Part shown: one piece after another, positions 26,121-35,558 of the stretch
Layout: each line of letters opens with the position of its first letter
Numbering within the stretch: the first letter of the stretch is position 1
Assembly (NCBI RefSeq): GCF_900105125.1
Contig: NZ_LT629750.1
Span: forward strand, 3,658,001-3,722,000
DNA: 64,000 bases
Origin: Bradyrhizobium canariense
GTDB lineage: Bacteria > Pseudomonadota > Alphaproteobacteria > Rhizobiales > Xanthobacteraceae
Direction: 5' to 3'
Notes under the pieces: model-generated
What the model saw: the letters and a program-made list of their open reading frames with translations, nothing else
What the model was told of the DNA's origin: nothing
Databases searched by the model: none
Made by a program: the position numbers and the translations under genes

Positions 26121-26220
26121 GTCATTCCGGGGCGCATCGAAGATGCGAACCCGGAATCTCGTTTCGTTTTTATACTTCGAGAATCCGGATCGGCCCGCTT
26201 CGCGGTCCATCCGGAATGAC
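26121..26220. repeat. GTCATTCCGG palindromic repeat, copy 2 (thiE-thiC spacer)
   Basis: A 100-base element with ends GTCATTCCGG and CCGGAATGAC, and inner arms CCCGGAATCTCG and CGAGAATCCGG. It fills the thiE-thiC spacer and stops 24 bases before thiC. Confidence 0.9.
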
Positions 26221-26229
26221 AACAATTAA

Positions 26230-28143
<1,914 letters not shown>

Positions 28144-28226
28144 GCCCGCTCTCCCATCGTCATCCCCGGGCAAAGGCGCGAAGCGCGTCTTTGCACTGGA
28201 TGACCCGGGCATCTATCTGAAATTCA

Positions 28227-28255
28227 AAAGGCCGGGCGAAAGCCCGGCCTTTCTT
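28227..28255 (+). terminator. Terminator of the thi operon
   Basis: An 11-bp stem, AAAGGCCGGGC / GCCCGGCCTTT, with a GAAA loop, followed by CTT. It ends the thiC transcript. A small repeat resembling CGTCATCCCCGGGCAAAG lies between the stop and the hairpin. Confidence 0.85.
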
Positions 28256-28266
28256 AGTATAGAGTG

Positions 28267-28542
28267 ATGCCGGAAACGGGAGGGTGTATCCATCGGGCGC
28301 TGCCTGAGCCGTTTGACAATTGGTTCAGTGTGTTCGTCCCGGCCGGAACACCTGGCGAAATCATCACGTATCTCAATCGCCAGATCGCCAGGAGCGTGGC
28401 GGTGGCGGACGTAAGAGAGCGCTTGGTAGCGCTTGGCTTCGAGCCGGTCGGCAGCACACCGGAGGAATTCGCCAAGCAGATCGAAATCGAGCTTGAGAAA
28501 TGGGCCAGGGTGATCCGGGCAGCAAACATCAGGGCGCAGTGA
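28267..28542 (+). pseudogene. C-terminal remnant of a TctC/Bug substrate-binding protein
   Basis: An open frame of about 91 codons. From WFSVFVPAGTP to the end (EKWARVIRAANI) it matches the C-terminal lobe of tripartite tricarboxylate transporter binding proteins, including the RERLVALGFEPVGSTPEEFA signature. Complete members have about 325 residues and a signal peptide; both the N-terminal three-quarters and the signal are missing. The thiC terminator lies directly upstream. It is a decayed gene and most likely not functional. Confidence 0.8.
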
Positions 28543-28627
28543 GGCCTGCCCTGATCAATGTTTCATAGCTCCCGTCAGAAGAAACCGCCCACGCGAAGAC
28601 GGCATTGCCACGATGAGGGCCAAGCGA

Positions 28628-28734
28628 GTAGCCCGGATGAGCCAACGGGTCGCGCGAACGCGCGCCCGATGACAGGCTCCGCGACATCCGGGGTTGATGG
28701 GTTTCCCGCATCTCGCTGCGCTCATGCGGGCTAC
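28628..28734. repeat. REP-like GTAGCCCGGATGAG palindrome, copy A
   Basis: Bounded by GTAGCCCGGATGAGC and GCTCATGCGGGCTAC, with inner CGACATCCGGGG. The same family flanks the RAYT gene at 32375-32549 and 33172-33203. Confidence 0.85.
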
Positions 28735-28884
28735 GAACGATGCGCCCATCTCACGGCCCCGATACAGCCGATACGCGGACCAGCAAAACTGTTCACGCTC
28801 TGCGCGGGAAGCCGACCCCCGACCCACTCCCTATATCCTGCGGCCATACGACTCGCTTACGCGTACGTTGCGGGCGAGGAAACC

Positions 28885-28967
28885 GTAGGGTGGGTTAGCG
28901 CAGCGTAACCCACCGTCTTTCCGCGCGCCAGGAACGGTGGGTTACGCCTGCGGCTAACCCACCCTAC
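28885..28967. repeat. GTAGGGTGGGTTAGC palindromic repeat
   Basis: A near-perfect inverted repeat. The left arm runs GTAGGGTGGGTTAGCGCAGC to CACCG and the right arm CGGTGGGTTACGCC to CCCACCCTAC. It abuts the stop of the DUF6429 gene and may serve as its terminator. Confidence 0.85.
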
Positions 28968-28970
28968 GCG

Positions 28971-29195
28971 CTATCCTTCGAATAGCGCGCCAAATAACGC
29001 CTTTGCCCGTTCCAATCCCTCTTGCGTGAAGACCACCGATTTCACTTTGCCCGCCGGATTGCCGATCATGCCCTTGTCGTGCAGACGGCCGAGCACGTCC
29101 CAGTCAAAACCTTTCCAGGCCCTGTTGCCATCGTGCAGTGTCAAATAGAGCAGCGCCAGAGCCGCGTCGTCGATCTTGTCGGTGTTGAGCGGCAT
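28971..29195 (-). CDS. DUF6429 family small protein
   Basis: A 74-aa protein. It opens MPLNTDKIDDAALALLYLTL and continues WKGFDWDVLGRLHDKGMI, with VVFTQEGLERAKALFGALFE at the end, the full pattern of the DUF6429 family (about 75-80 aa, widespread in bacteria and often found near REP transposases or IS66). The start at 29195 has an AGGAGG-like sequence upstream. Its role is unknown; a winged-helix-like fold is plausible from the helix pattern. A palindromic repeat follows immediately. Confidence 0.85.
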   Translation of the reverse strand: MPLNTDKIDDAALALLYLTLHDGNRAWKGFDWDVLGRLHDKGMIGNPAGKVKSVVFTQEGLERAKALFGALFEG

Positions 29196-29342
29196 GACGA
29201 ACCTCCTGTCGAACGTCCCTCCACTTGCGGCGGTCACGGCTTCGCCTAACCCCCGCCCTCGGAGTAATGTATAATGGCACACGATGAACCTGCCAGGTGC
29301 CGGTTCGCGCTGAATCGAACCGCGCCACGAGGACCCGCAGCG

Positions 29343-29768
29343 ATGCACAACCTGACACCTCTCTCCGGGCTGTTCGGCGGCGCGCTGATCGGGCTTGCCG
29401 CAGCAAGCCTGATGCTGTTGACCGGCCGCCTCGCCGGCGTCAGCGGCATCTTCGGCGGGCTGCTGGTGTTCCGGCCGGCCGATCAGGCGTGGCGCATCGC
29501 GTTCGTCGCGGGGCTGATCGCGGCGCCGCTGCTCGCGGCGCTGGCCGGCGTCCCGCTTCCGAGGCCCGCGATGACATCGAACATGGCGCTGATTGTCGCC
29601 GGCGGATTGCTGGTCGGCTTCGGCAGCCGCATGGGTAATGGCTGCACGTCGGGCCATGGTGTCTGCGGATTCGCGCGGCTTTCGTCACGCTCGATGGCGG
29701 CGACGCTCATTTTCATGGGCACGGCCATCATCACCGTGGCGATCGTTCGTCACGGGTTTGGGGGTTAG
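29343..29768 (+). CDS. YeeE/YedE family protein, first half-transporter
   Basis: A 141-aa membrane protein with about four helices. It carries the YeeE/YedE signature GFGSRMGNGCTSGHGVCGFARLS (the Cys-containing loop, split here by its helix), as in thiosulfate/sulfur transporter half-proteins. GAGGA lies eight bases before the ATG. The second half-protein begins four bases after its stop, so the pair forms one transporter. It likely moves a sulfur species or acts as a sulfur-relay component. Confidence 0.9.
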   Translation: MHNLTPLSGLFGGALIGLAAASLMLLTGRLAGVSGIFGGLLVFRPADQAWRIAFVAGLIAAPLLAALAGVPLPRPAMTSNMALIVAGGLLVGFGSRMGNGCTSGHGVCGFARLSSRSMAATLIFMGTAIITVAIVRHGFGG

Positions 29769-29772
29769 CGCG

Positions 29773-30243
29773 ATGCCCGTCATGATCGCGAGCTTCGCCT
29801 GCGGGCTGATCTTCGGTGCCGGTTTGCTGATCTCCGGCATGACGCAGCCGGAGAAGGTGCTCGGTTTCCTCGACATCTTCGGCGCGTGGGATGCCACGCT
29901 CGCTTTCGTGATGGCCGGCGCGGTCGCGGTCGCGGCGGCCGGTTTTGCGTTGGCGCGGCGGCGCGGCAGGCCTGTTCTCGCGGCGAAGTATCGTTGGCCC
30001 GATCGCAACGACATCGACGCGCCGCTGGTGGCGGGCGCGGTCCTGTTCGGCATCGGCTGGGGCCTGGTCGGCATCTGCCCGGGACCGGCGCTGGTCAATC
30101 TTGCCGGGCTCAGCCTGCCAATCGTCGTATTTGTCGTCGCCATGGCCTCGGGCATGCTAGGGTACGAATTGCTGCGCACGCGTAGCACGTCGGGTAGCGC
30201 GGTAGAGAGTTCCAGCAGCATCCCATCACGTGCAGACGGGTGA
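29773..30243 (+). CDS. YeeE/YedE family protein, second half-transporter (DUF6691-like)
   Basis: A 156-aa membrane protein with four to five helices and family motifs LIFGAGLLISGMTQPEKVLGFLD (broken by the membrane turn) and GIGWGLVGICPGPALVNL, where the Cys lies in CPGP. It pairs with the preceding protein. The C-terminal 20 residues are Ser-rich and add nothing recognisable. ridA starts three bases after the stop, making a three-gene unit. Confidence 0.9.
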   Translation: MPVMIASFACGLIFGAGLLISGMTQPEKVLGFLDIFGAWDATLAFVMAGAVAVAAAGFALARRRGRPVLAAKYRWPDRNDIDAPLVAGAVLFGIGWGLVGICPGPALVNLAGLSLPIVVFVVAMASGMLGYELLRTRSTSGSAVESSSSIPSRADG

Positions 30244-30246
30244 TCC

Positions 30247-30633
30247 ATGCCAATCAAACACTTCGCTCCACCGGCCGGCATTCAGGCGCCTCCGCTCTCC
30301 TTCGCGGCGCGGGTCGGCGACCTCCTGTTTGTCTCGGGCATTCCCGGCTTCGACGAACAGGGCGCACTCCCTGACGGTTTCGAGGCGCAATTCGGTTTCG
30401 TCGTGCGCAACATCAAACGCGTGCTCGACGAAGCCGGCGCCACCTTTCGCAATCTGGTCAAGGTCAACGTGCTGCTGACGCGCGCCTCCGACGTCGCCAC
30501 CATGAATGCGTTGTATGCGTCCGCGTTCGGGCCTACGCCTTACCCCGCCCGCACCACCTGCGTGGTCCATGCGCTGCCCAATCCAAAGATGCTGATCGAG
30601 ATCGAGTGCATCGCGTCGCTTGAGGGGCGGTGA
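30247..30633 (+). CDS. RidA family enamine/imine deaminase
   Basis: A 128-aa RidA/YjgF protein. Members hydrolyse reactive enamines and imines released by PLP enzymes. Motifs seen are LLFVSGIPGFDEQG, KVNVLLTRASDVATMNALY, and the catalytic Arg segment PYPARTTCVVHALPNP followed by IEIECIAS. It starts three bases after the YeeE partner. A decayed paralogue of its 3' half lies at 31692-31888, beyond two unrelated genes. Confidence 0.9.
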   Translation: MPIKHFAPPAGIQAPPLSFAARVGDLLFVSGIPGFDEQGALPDGFEAQFGFVVRNIKRVLDEAGATFRNLVKVNVLLTRASDVATMNALYASAFGPTPYPARTTCVVHALPNPKMLIEIECIASLEGR

Positions 30634-30798
30634 TTGCTCGCGTCGCCGACGCCGAACAAGCATTGTGCCGACCATCAATTAACGACAGAACCAAAAGCAT
30701 GACGAACGGCGTCGTCGGTCTTCGAAAGATGGGTTCGATCGCGACTCGCCTTTAACGGTCATATTTACAATATTCGCTTACCACGATAGTGTCCGGGA

Positions 30799-31341
30799 AT
30801 GCCCGACCGTTGGAGCCCTGGGGGAATCCTCACGCGGCTGATTTCCGCCGTTCAGCGGCTGTTGGGCGGCCGCTACCAGGTGACGCCAATGTTGGCGAGG
30901 TTTGCAGGCGAAGAAATTCCCGGAAACCGCATTTGGGCGGGGAACGCTGTTAGATATTTGACGCCAGCCGAACGGGCTTCATATGCGCTGACGCTTCGTG
31001 ACGGCCGCATCTGCGACGCCGCCGGAAAACCGTTTGACACGCGTGGCTCCGAGTCCCTGTTCTCCGATAATCGCGCCATCTTTGTCATGGATGCAGACGG
31101 CAACTTCTTTGCGTCAAAGGATCAAAAGATCGGTGAATTCCATCCCTCAAGTCTCGCCGCCGGCGGACCCGTTGCGGCTGCGGGCGAACTTGAAGTGATC
31201 GGAGGCGTGTTGAAAGCTCTTTCAGACAAGAGCGGACATTACACCCCGGCGCGCCGGTTCACTGTACAGGCCATCGACCGGCTAAAGAAAAATCGTATAT
31301 CTTGCCAATGGGTTACGTTGGACTTGACCAGCCGCAAGTGA
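30799..31341 (+). CDS. Unknown protein with an SGHY-containing domain
   Basis: A 180-aa protein without signal peptide or membrane helix. The central part reads IFVMDADGNFFASKDQKIGE, then FHPSSLAAGGPVAAAGELEV, then LSDKSGHYTPARRFT. From memory, the F(H)xSSxxAGxPVxxAG plus SGHYxP pattern recurs in C-terminal regions of some bacterial effector or toxin proteins and in plant IQM-type proteins; this is a resemblance, not a proven assignment. The N-terminal 70 residues are not recognised. A 99-aa gene starts 20 bases downstream. The pair looks foreign, with more A/T-ending codons than its neighbours. Confidence 0.65.
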   Translation: MPDRWSPGGILTRLISAVQRLLGGRYQVTPMLARFAGEEIPGNRIWAGNAVRYLTPAERASYALTLRDGRICDAAGKPFDTRGSESLFSDNRAIFVMDADGNFFASKDQKIGEFHPSSLAAGGPVAAAGELEVIGGVLKALSDKSGHYTPARRFTVQAIDRLKKNRISCQWVTLDLTSRK

Positions 31342-31361
31342 AGGGTTGAGAGGGCTTGCCC

Positions 31362-31661
31362 ATGTTGGACGATCGCACGAGAGCCCTTCTGCTGGCGCTG
31401 CTGTATCCGGTGCAGTTTGATGCGCGACCTGAACTCGGCATCTCCCGCGTCTTGAAGCAGGTCGTTGGCCGGAATGCTCTGCAAGCGACACCCTCAGATT
31501 ATTTAAGGGCGATCGAAACAGCGTTGCAAAGCCGCGACGAAGAACTTGCCGATATCATTCCGCAGACTCACAGCGAAGCGGCCATCCGATCTTATTTGCA
31601 GCAACTGTCGCGATCGTTTGTGGCGGCGCCTCGCGGAGGCGAACCTTTCGCAAGGTCCTAG
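31362..31661 (+). CDS. Unknown protein, possible immunity partner of the preceding gene
   Basis: A 99-aa mostly helical protein. It opens MLDDRTRALLLALLYPVQFD and contains a run of acidic residues (SRDEELADIIPQTHSEAAIR). It starts 20 bases after the SGHY-domain gene on the same strand and is likely co-transcribed. Small size, acidity and position match what is usual for immunity proteins, but there is no sequence-level support. An in-frame TTG two codons upstream (31356) is an alternative start. I do not recognise the family. Confidence 0.55.
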   Translation: MLDDRTRALLLALLYPVQFDARPELGISRVLKQVVGRNALQATPSDYLRAIETALQSRDEELADIIPQTHSEAAIRSYLQQLSRSFVAAPRGGEPFARS

Positions 31662-31691
31662 CCGGCGGTCGGGCGGCTGCATGAGCCAGAT

Positions 31692-31888
31692 GACGCGACC
31701 TTTCGCGATCTCGTCAAAGCGAACGTGCTGCTGACGCGCGCCTCAGACATGGCTACCATAATGCGTTATACGTTTCCGCGTTCGGACCGACGCCCTATCC
31801 TGCCCGCACTACCTGCGTGGTTCACGCGCTGCCGAATCCAAAGATGCTGATCGAGATCGAGTGCGTCGCGTCGCTTGAAGGGCGCTGA
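31692..31888 (+). pseudogene. Broken ridA paralogue, 3' half
   Basis: This stretch aligns with the last 200 bases of the intact ridA (30437-30633). It reads DATFRDLVKANVLLTRASDM, then loses the frame by a one-base deletion near 31756, then resumes as PYPARTTCVVHALPNP...IEIECVASLEGR and stops at the same place. Many differences are synonymous, so it diverged as a paralogue before decay. The 5' half is absent. It closes the segment carrying the two unknown genes. Confidence 0.85.
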
Positions 31889-32081
31889 TTGCATCAGGGA
31901 CCAGCGATCGACCGAGCAATTTCGGTTCTCGCTGGTGATCACAGCTTTTCGATCTGAACCCTTCAATATTTTTACCGCACCACTTGCATGTGTGGCTCTC
32001 ATCGCGAAAGATAACCGCCGCCGCGGCGCGCAACATGCCCGTGGGAGGCTGGACCAGTAATTTTCCAACAGGAGATTCTTC

Positions 32082-32339
32082 ATGCGCCGCATCACCGCTC
32101 TCTGTGCCGTCGCCGCCATCGCTGTTTCAGCCTTTGCCGTCGTCAGCCCCGCGCAGGCCGGCTACTACCTGATCCGTTACGACAACACCGGCGTCTGCCA
32201 GATCTGGAACGAGAGCCTGACGATGAAGCCCATGCACTGGCCCTCGGACTACAAGGTGGTCAGCAAGCCGGTTCCGACCGTCACCGACGCGCTGGCGGCG
32301 AAGGAGCAGTTACGGCAGCAGGGCCGCTGCACCTGGTGA
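32082..32339 (+). CDS. Small exported protein of unknown function
   Basis: An 85-aa protein with a clear signal peptide (RRITALCAVAAIAVSAFAVV to AQA). The mature part is about 59 residues with two Cys (TGVCQIW near the start and GRCTW at the end), probably one disulfide joining its ends. CAGGAG lies eight bases before the ATG. It looks like a conserved small periplasmic protein of Bradyrhizobium. No operon partner is visible; the downstream DNA is a repeat cluster. Confidence 0.8.
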   Translation: MRRITALCAVAAIAVSAFAVVSPAQAGYYLIRYDNTGVCQIWNESLTMKPMHWPSDYKVVSKPVPTVTDALAAKEQLRQQGRCTW

Positions 32340-32374
32340 GAGGGGGACTGGAGGTCTGGTGATTCCAGCGTAGC

Positions 32375-32549
32375 GTAGCCCGGATGAGCGCAGCGACATC
32401 CGGGGCTTGGATCACGATTCGATTACCATCGGTCCATGGTCTGAGCATGATCTCCGCGTGAACCCTTCATGTTCATTGCGAAACCGGCTCCCGTTTTCCG
32501 GACTCTGTTCCGGAGCTTCCCCGCATATCGCTGCGCTCATGCGGGCTAC
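32375..32549. repeat. REP-like GTAGCCCGGATGAG palindrome, copy B, with nested repeat
   Basis: Ends GTAGCCCGGATGAGCGCAGC and GCTCATGCGGGCTAC. The middle contains a different repeat type, from GAGCATGATCTCCGCG to CCCGTTTTCCGG, so one repeat seems inserted in another. It directly adjoins the RAYT stop codon. Confidence 0.8.
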
Positions 32550-32550
32550 A

Positions 32551-33099
32551 TCACTCGATCCGCTCTCCAAAATTTCCACCGGCCTCGCTAACGTCTCCCG
32601 CCCAGTCATCCGGCAGCTGACCCTCCCGAACGTACCGATGGAATGAGGAATGCGGCCAATCCTGCGCGCGAGAGACAAGACCGTGCTTGACTGGATTGAA
32701 ATGGATGCAGTCGACGTGCCGCACGAAGTCGTCTTCGTCGCGAACCGTGTGCTCCCAGAACCGCTTTTGCCAAAGCGCAAGATCGCCGTTCGGACCGCGT
32801 TTCAATTCGATTTTTGCGGCGATCAACGCGTTACTGAAATAGCCTTTGATCCGTCTCCATCGCCCCGAAAAGTCGGCATCGTTTGAAGGGAGATCGGGAA
32901 GAATAACAACCGCTTCGATGATGAAGGGACGTTCGCGTAGGGCTATACGGAACGCGCTTCGTAAAATACCGATATGATCTATAAGGACTCTTGAACGACG
33001 ATCCGCGATCGTGACGGTGAAGAAGTATGTTCCGCCGGGAATGAAGTTGCGCCGGTAGTTGACCACGGAGTCACCAATCTCACATGTTGCCAAGCGCAT
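32551..33099 (-). CDS. Degenerate REP-associated tyrosine transposase (RAYT)
   Basis: A 182-aa protein of the RAYT/TnpA-REP family. Family segments are NYRRNFIPGGTYFFTVTI, DADFSGRWRRIKGYFS, LWQKRFWEHTVRDEDDF and FNPVKHGLVSRAQDWPHSSF. The HUH motif normally following ILPD (DHLHxxW) is missing: the sequence runs ILPDLPSNDADF, an in-frame loss of about eight codons. The region that is normally YIHYNPVKHG reads CIHFNPVKHG, so the nearby tyrosines are replaced too. The frame is open but the enzyme is probably inactive. REP-like palindromes flank it on both sides. Confidence 0.85.
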   Translation of the reverse strand: MRLATCEIGDSVVNYRRNFIPGGTYFFTVTIADRRSRVLIDHIGILRSAFRIALRERPFIIEAVVILPDLPSNDADFSGRWRRIKGYFSNALIAAKIELKRGPNGDLALWQKRFWEHTVRDEDDFVRHVDCIHFNPVKHGLVSRAQDWPHSSFHRYVREGQLPDDWAGDVSEAGGNFGERIE

Positions 33100-33171
33100 G
33101 AGAGGGCTATTCGTTTGGCAAAAGGGGTTTTACTGAATAAACAAGGCATGTGCCAAGAGGAGCGATCACAA

Positions 33172-33203
33172 ACCCGGATATCGCTTCGCTCATCCGGGCT
33201 ACG
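33172..33203. repeat. REP-like palindrome, copy C (short)
   Basis: ACCCGGATATCGCTTCGCTC followed by ATCCGGGCTAC, a single hairpin of the copy A/B family, 73 bases upstream of the RAYT start. Confidence 0.75.
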
Positions 33204-33205
33204 CC

Positions 33206-33900
33206 GGCGATTCCATCCGTCCAGTCCCCTTCCAAAAAATTTTCCTGTTTCCCGCCCGGTAGAAACACCTCCATATCCCGCACCGTCCCGGCCCTCGGAG
33301 AGGGGCGTATCGCGATCGTCACGGACGTTGGGCATGGGATGCGGTGGACGCGGCGGCGTCGGGCGCGCGATGGCGTTGCAGGGCGGGTTCAGGAGCCTGT
33401 GAGCGATCGCCGGGCGCGCGGACGAACGGCGTTATTTCCGCCTTCGCCGAAGCTTCGGACCGGGCACAAAGTCCGGCGAAGCCTCTGGGCGAAGACGGAC
33501 GCTGCGGACGGCGAAGTCGTGTGGTCCTGGCACCCGTTGCTGGTGTCAAGTTGGCGGAGGTGACGTCGGCCCGACCGGGTCCGGCAAAACCTTAAATCCG
33601 CCGACGACGGTGACAAGAGGAATTCGTCGCCGGGGAGAGCGCGAAATAAGCCGTTAAAACCATTGCGTGCGGGAATGCCGGGTTAACCCGGTGGACTCGT
33701 GGTGACTACTCGTGTGCTTTCCACCCTTTGCACGCGAGGCTGCGGGTGCGACGGGCACCCGGCATTCCCCACGCCCTCGCCTGTCGAGGCGAACGGGTTT
33801 TTCACAGCCTGGGCGCATTGCGCCGTGGGAGCGCGGATGCACGTCTGTAATTGGCTTTTTGAAAAGTGAATCGGGAAGTGCGCAGGTGTTGCGAAACGGT
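33206..33900. other. Long noncoding segment, probably a dispersed repeat
   Basis: Nearly 700 bases with no supportable gene. Frames are open on both strands but show no start signals or domains. From about 33330 on, the sequence resembles a longer intergenic repeat that I recall from several Bradyrhizobium genomes, in which spurious short proteins (for example EVVWSWHPLLV and GCGCDGHPAF) are sometimes annotated. This recollection cannot be verified here. Confidence 0.5.
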
Positions 33901-33943
33901 AAGCGTCACTGATCGAAGAGGCTGCCCGAAATCGAATACAAGT

Positions 33944-34044
33944 CGTCATCATCCGCGAAAGCGGATGATCCAGTATTCCGAGATGCCAGTAATAGAACCG
34001 AAAAGCCGCAGCGTACTGGATACCCCGCCTGCGCGGGGTGACGA
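33944..34044. repeat. GTCATC-CCCG palindromic repeat, copy 1
   Basis: Left arm GTCATCATCCGCGAAAGCGG followed by ATGATCCAGTATTCCG; right arm TACTGGATACCCCGCCTGCG followed by CGGGGTGACG. It is paired with 36354-36456. Confidence 0.8.
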
Positions 34045-34134
34045 TATTTGCGAGGAACGCTCTTGCAACCTACGACTAGCTTGTATGGACCTTGCAAGCT
34101 AATGTTCCCTACCTCCGACTGAAGCAGATCGCCG

Positions 34135-34827
34135 ATGCTCACGCTTTATTCCTACCCACCCTTGTTCGGCGTCGCCGATAACAACGGCTATGGCCTGAAA
34201 GTGTTCGCGTTCCTGCGGCTGGCCGGCGTGCCGTTCCGGCACGAACATATTTTCGATGCCTCGAAAGCGCCGCGCGGCCAGTTGCCCTATATCGTCGACG
34301 GTGACGATACCGTCGGCGACAGCGAGGCCATCCTGGCTTTTGTCACGAAGAAATACCGCGTGCCGCTCGACGCCGCGCTGACGCCGGCGCAGCGCACCAC
34401 AAGCCTGCTGATCACGCGCATGCTCGACGACCTCTATTGGGTGATGTCATATTCACGCTGGAAGGACGAGCGTTACTGGCATGCGTTCCGCGACGCGCTG
34501 ATGCGCGAGCATCCGAGCCTGACCGAAGAAGGTCTTGCCAAGGCAAAGGAGTTCAACGCGCAGCGCTATTACTACCAGGGCATCGGCCGCTACGATGCAG
34601 ATGCCGCGATGGCGCGCGGGCTCGCCGATCTAACGGCGCTTGCCAATCTCATCCCGCCGCACGGCTATGTGCATGGCGAGAAGCCGACCAGCATCGATGC
34701 CGCGATCTACGGCTTCATCGCCAACATCTATTTCTACGACATCGATACGCCGCTGAAACAGTTCGTGGTCGCGCACGACAATATCGTGCGGCACTGCCGA
34801 GCGATTCATGAGGCGGTGCGAGCGTAG
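34135..34827 (+). CDS. Glutathione S-transferase family protein (metaxin/FAXC-like)
   Basis: A 230-aa protein with an N-terminal thioredoxin-like domain (about 1-78: LTLYSYPPLFGVADNNGYGL, GQLPYIVDGDDTVGDSEAIL with the DSEAI glutathione-type turn). A C-terminal helical domain follows (PTSIDAAIYGFIANIYFYDI). The order and the missing usual catalytic Tyr/Ser/Cys at the N-terminus suggest the Tom37/metaxin-related GST branch often found in rhizobia. The substrate is unknown. The stop overlaps a palindromic repeat. Confidence 0.87.
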   Translation: MLTLYSYPPLFGVADNNGYGLKVFAFLRLAGVPFRHEHIFDASKAPRGQLPYIVDGDDTVGDSEAILAFVTKKYRVPLDAALTPAQRTTSLLITRMLDDLYWVMSYSRWKDERYWHAFRDALMREHPSLTEEGLAKAKEFNAQRYYYQGIGRYDADAAMARGLADLTALANLIPPHGYVHGEKPTSIDAAIYGFIANIYFYDIDTPLKQFVVAHDNIVRHCRAIHEAVRA

Positions 34828-34944
34828 GATGGGCAAAGGCGTTTCGCGCCGTGCCCACCGTTCATCTGCGCCGCAAGTTGGTGGGCTCGCGAAGTTTATC
34901 ACCGGGCGCGCATTCGCGCGACCCGTTGGCTTAGCCCACCCTAC
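34824..34944. repeat. GTGGGCTAAGCC-type palindromic repeat, full copy
   Basis: Ends GTAGGATGGGCAAAGGCG and GTTGGCTTAGCCCACCCTAC. It overlaps the GST stop codon and ends eight bases from the J-domain gene stop. The right half is the inverse of 11789-11854. Confidence 0.8.
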
Positions 34945-34951
34945 AGTCGCT

Positions 34952-35425
34952 TTACCGCTGCTTCATCAGCGCGTCCCGCGCCTCGGAGAGTTCGAGAAAG
35001 GCCTGGGCGTTACCGCCGGTGTCGGGATGCGCGGTCTTGGCGGCGCGCTTGTAGGCCCGATGGATTTCGGTCGGAGCCAGCGGGCAGCCGAGCGGCAGGC
35101 CGAGCATTTTCCGGTGGCGTTCTTCCGGCGTCAGCGATTTTGGGGCGAGGCCGCGCTTGCCGAACCGCGGCGTGGTGAGATCATGCAGCACGTCGCAAAC
35201 GACACCCAGCCGCCGGCGCGCGGCCTCCGTCGTGATCCGGTCCGCCAGCATCGCCGACGCCGAGCGCAGGCTCGGCAGCGCCTGCGTCGCCGCCTGGCGC
35301 AGCGTCACGTCGGCGCTGTCTCGCGCGATCTCCGCGACCAGCCGCGCCACCTCGCCATAGTCGGGCGCGGAGTCCGAGCAGAACCGCTCGACGGCCAGTT
35401 GCCACTCCCTGAACTTCGTATCCAT
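34952..35425 (-). CDS. Protein with C-terminal J domain
   Basis: A 157-aa cytoplasmic protein. The last 50 residues form a J domain (LAPTEIHRAYKRAAKTAHPD, with the HPD motif, then GGNAQAFLELSEARDAL), which would stimulate a DnaK-type Hsp70. The N-terminal 100 residues are helical and not recognised. The short helix I of the J domain seems degenerate (the KMLGLPLG lead). It may target DnaK to a specific client. Single gene. Confidence 0.85.
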   Translation of the reverse strand: MDTKFREWQLAVERFCSDSAPDYGEVARLVAEIARDSADVTLRQAATQALPSLRSASAMLADRITTEAARRRLGVVCDVLHDLTTPRFGKRGLAPKSLTPEERHRKMLGLPLGCPLAPTEIHRAYKRAAKTAHPDTGGNAQAFLELSEARDALMKQR

Positions 35426-35558
35426 GAGCGAAATATCGGTGCGAAATGTCTTTATTGAATGGCTGTAACGCGCAAATACGGCTTGGCGTTTCCGGTGTCG
35501 CCCGTTTGAATTAACGTATCGCTAATTCCTTAAAAACAACTGACCTGAGGAAACCGCC

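Noticed and set aside
33115..33912. Several short open frames in the repeat cluster
   Set aside because: They read repeat DNA in different frames; none has coding signals.
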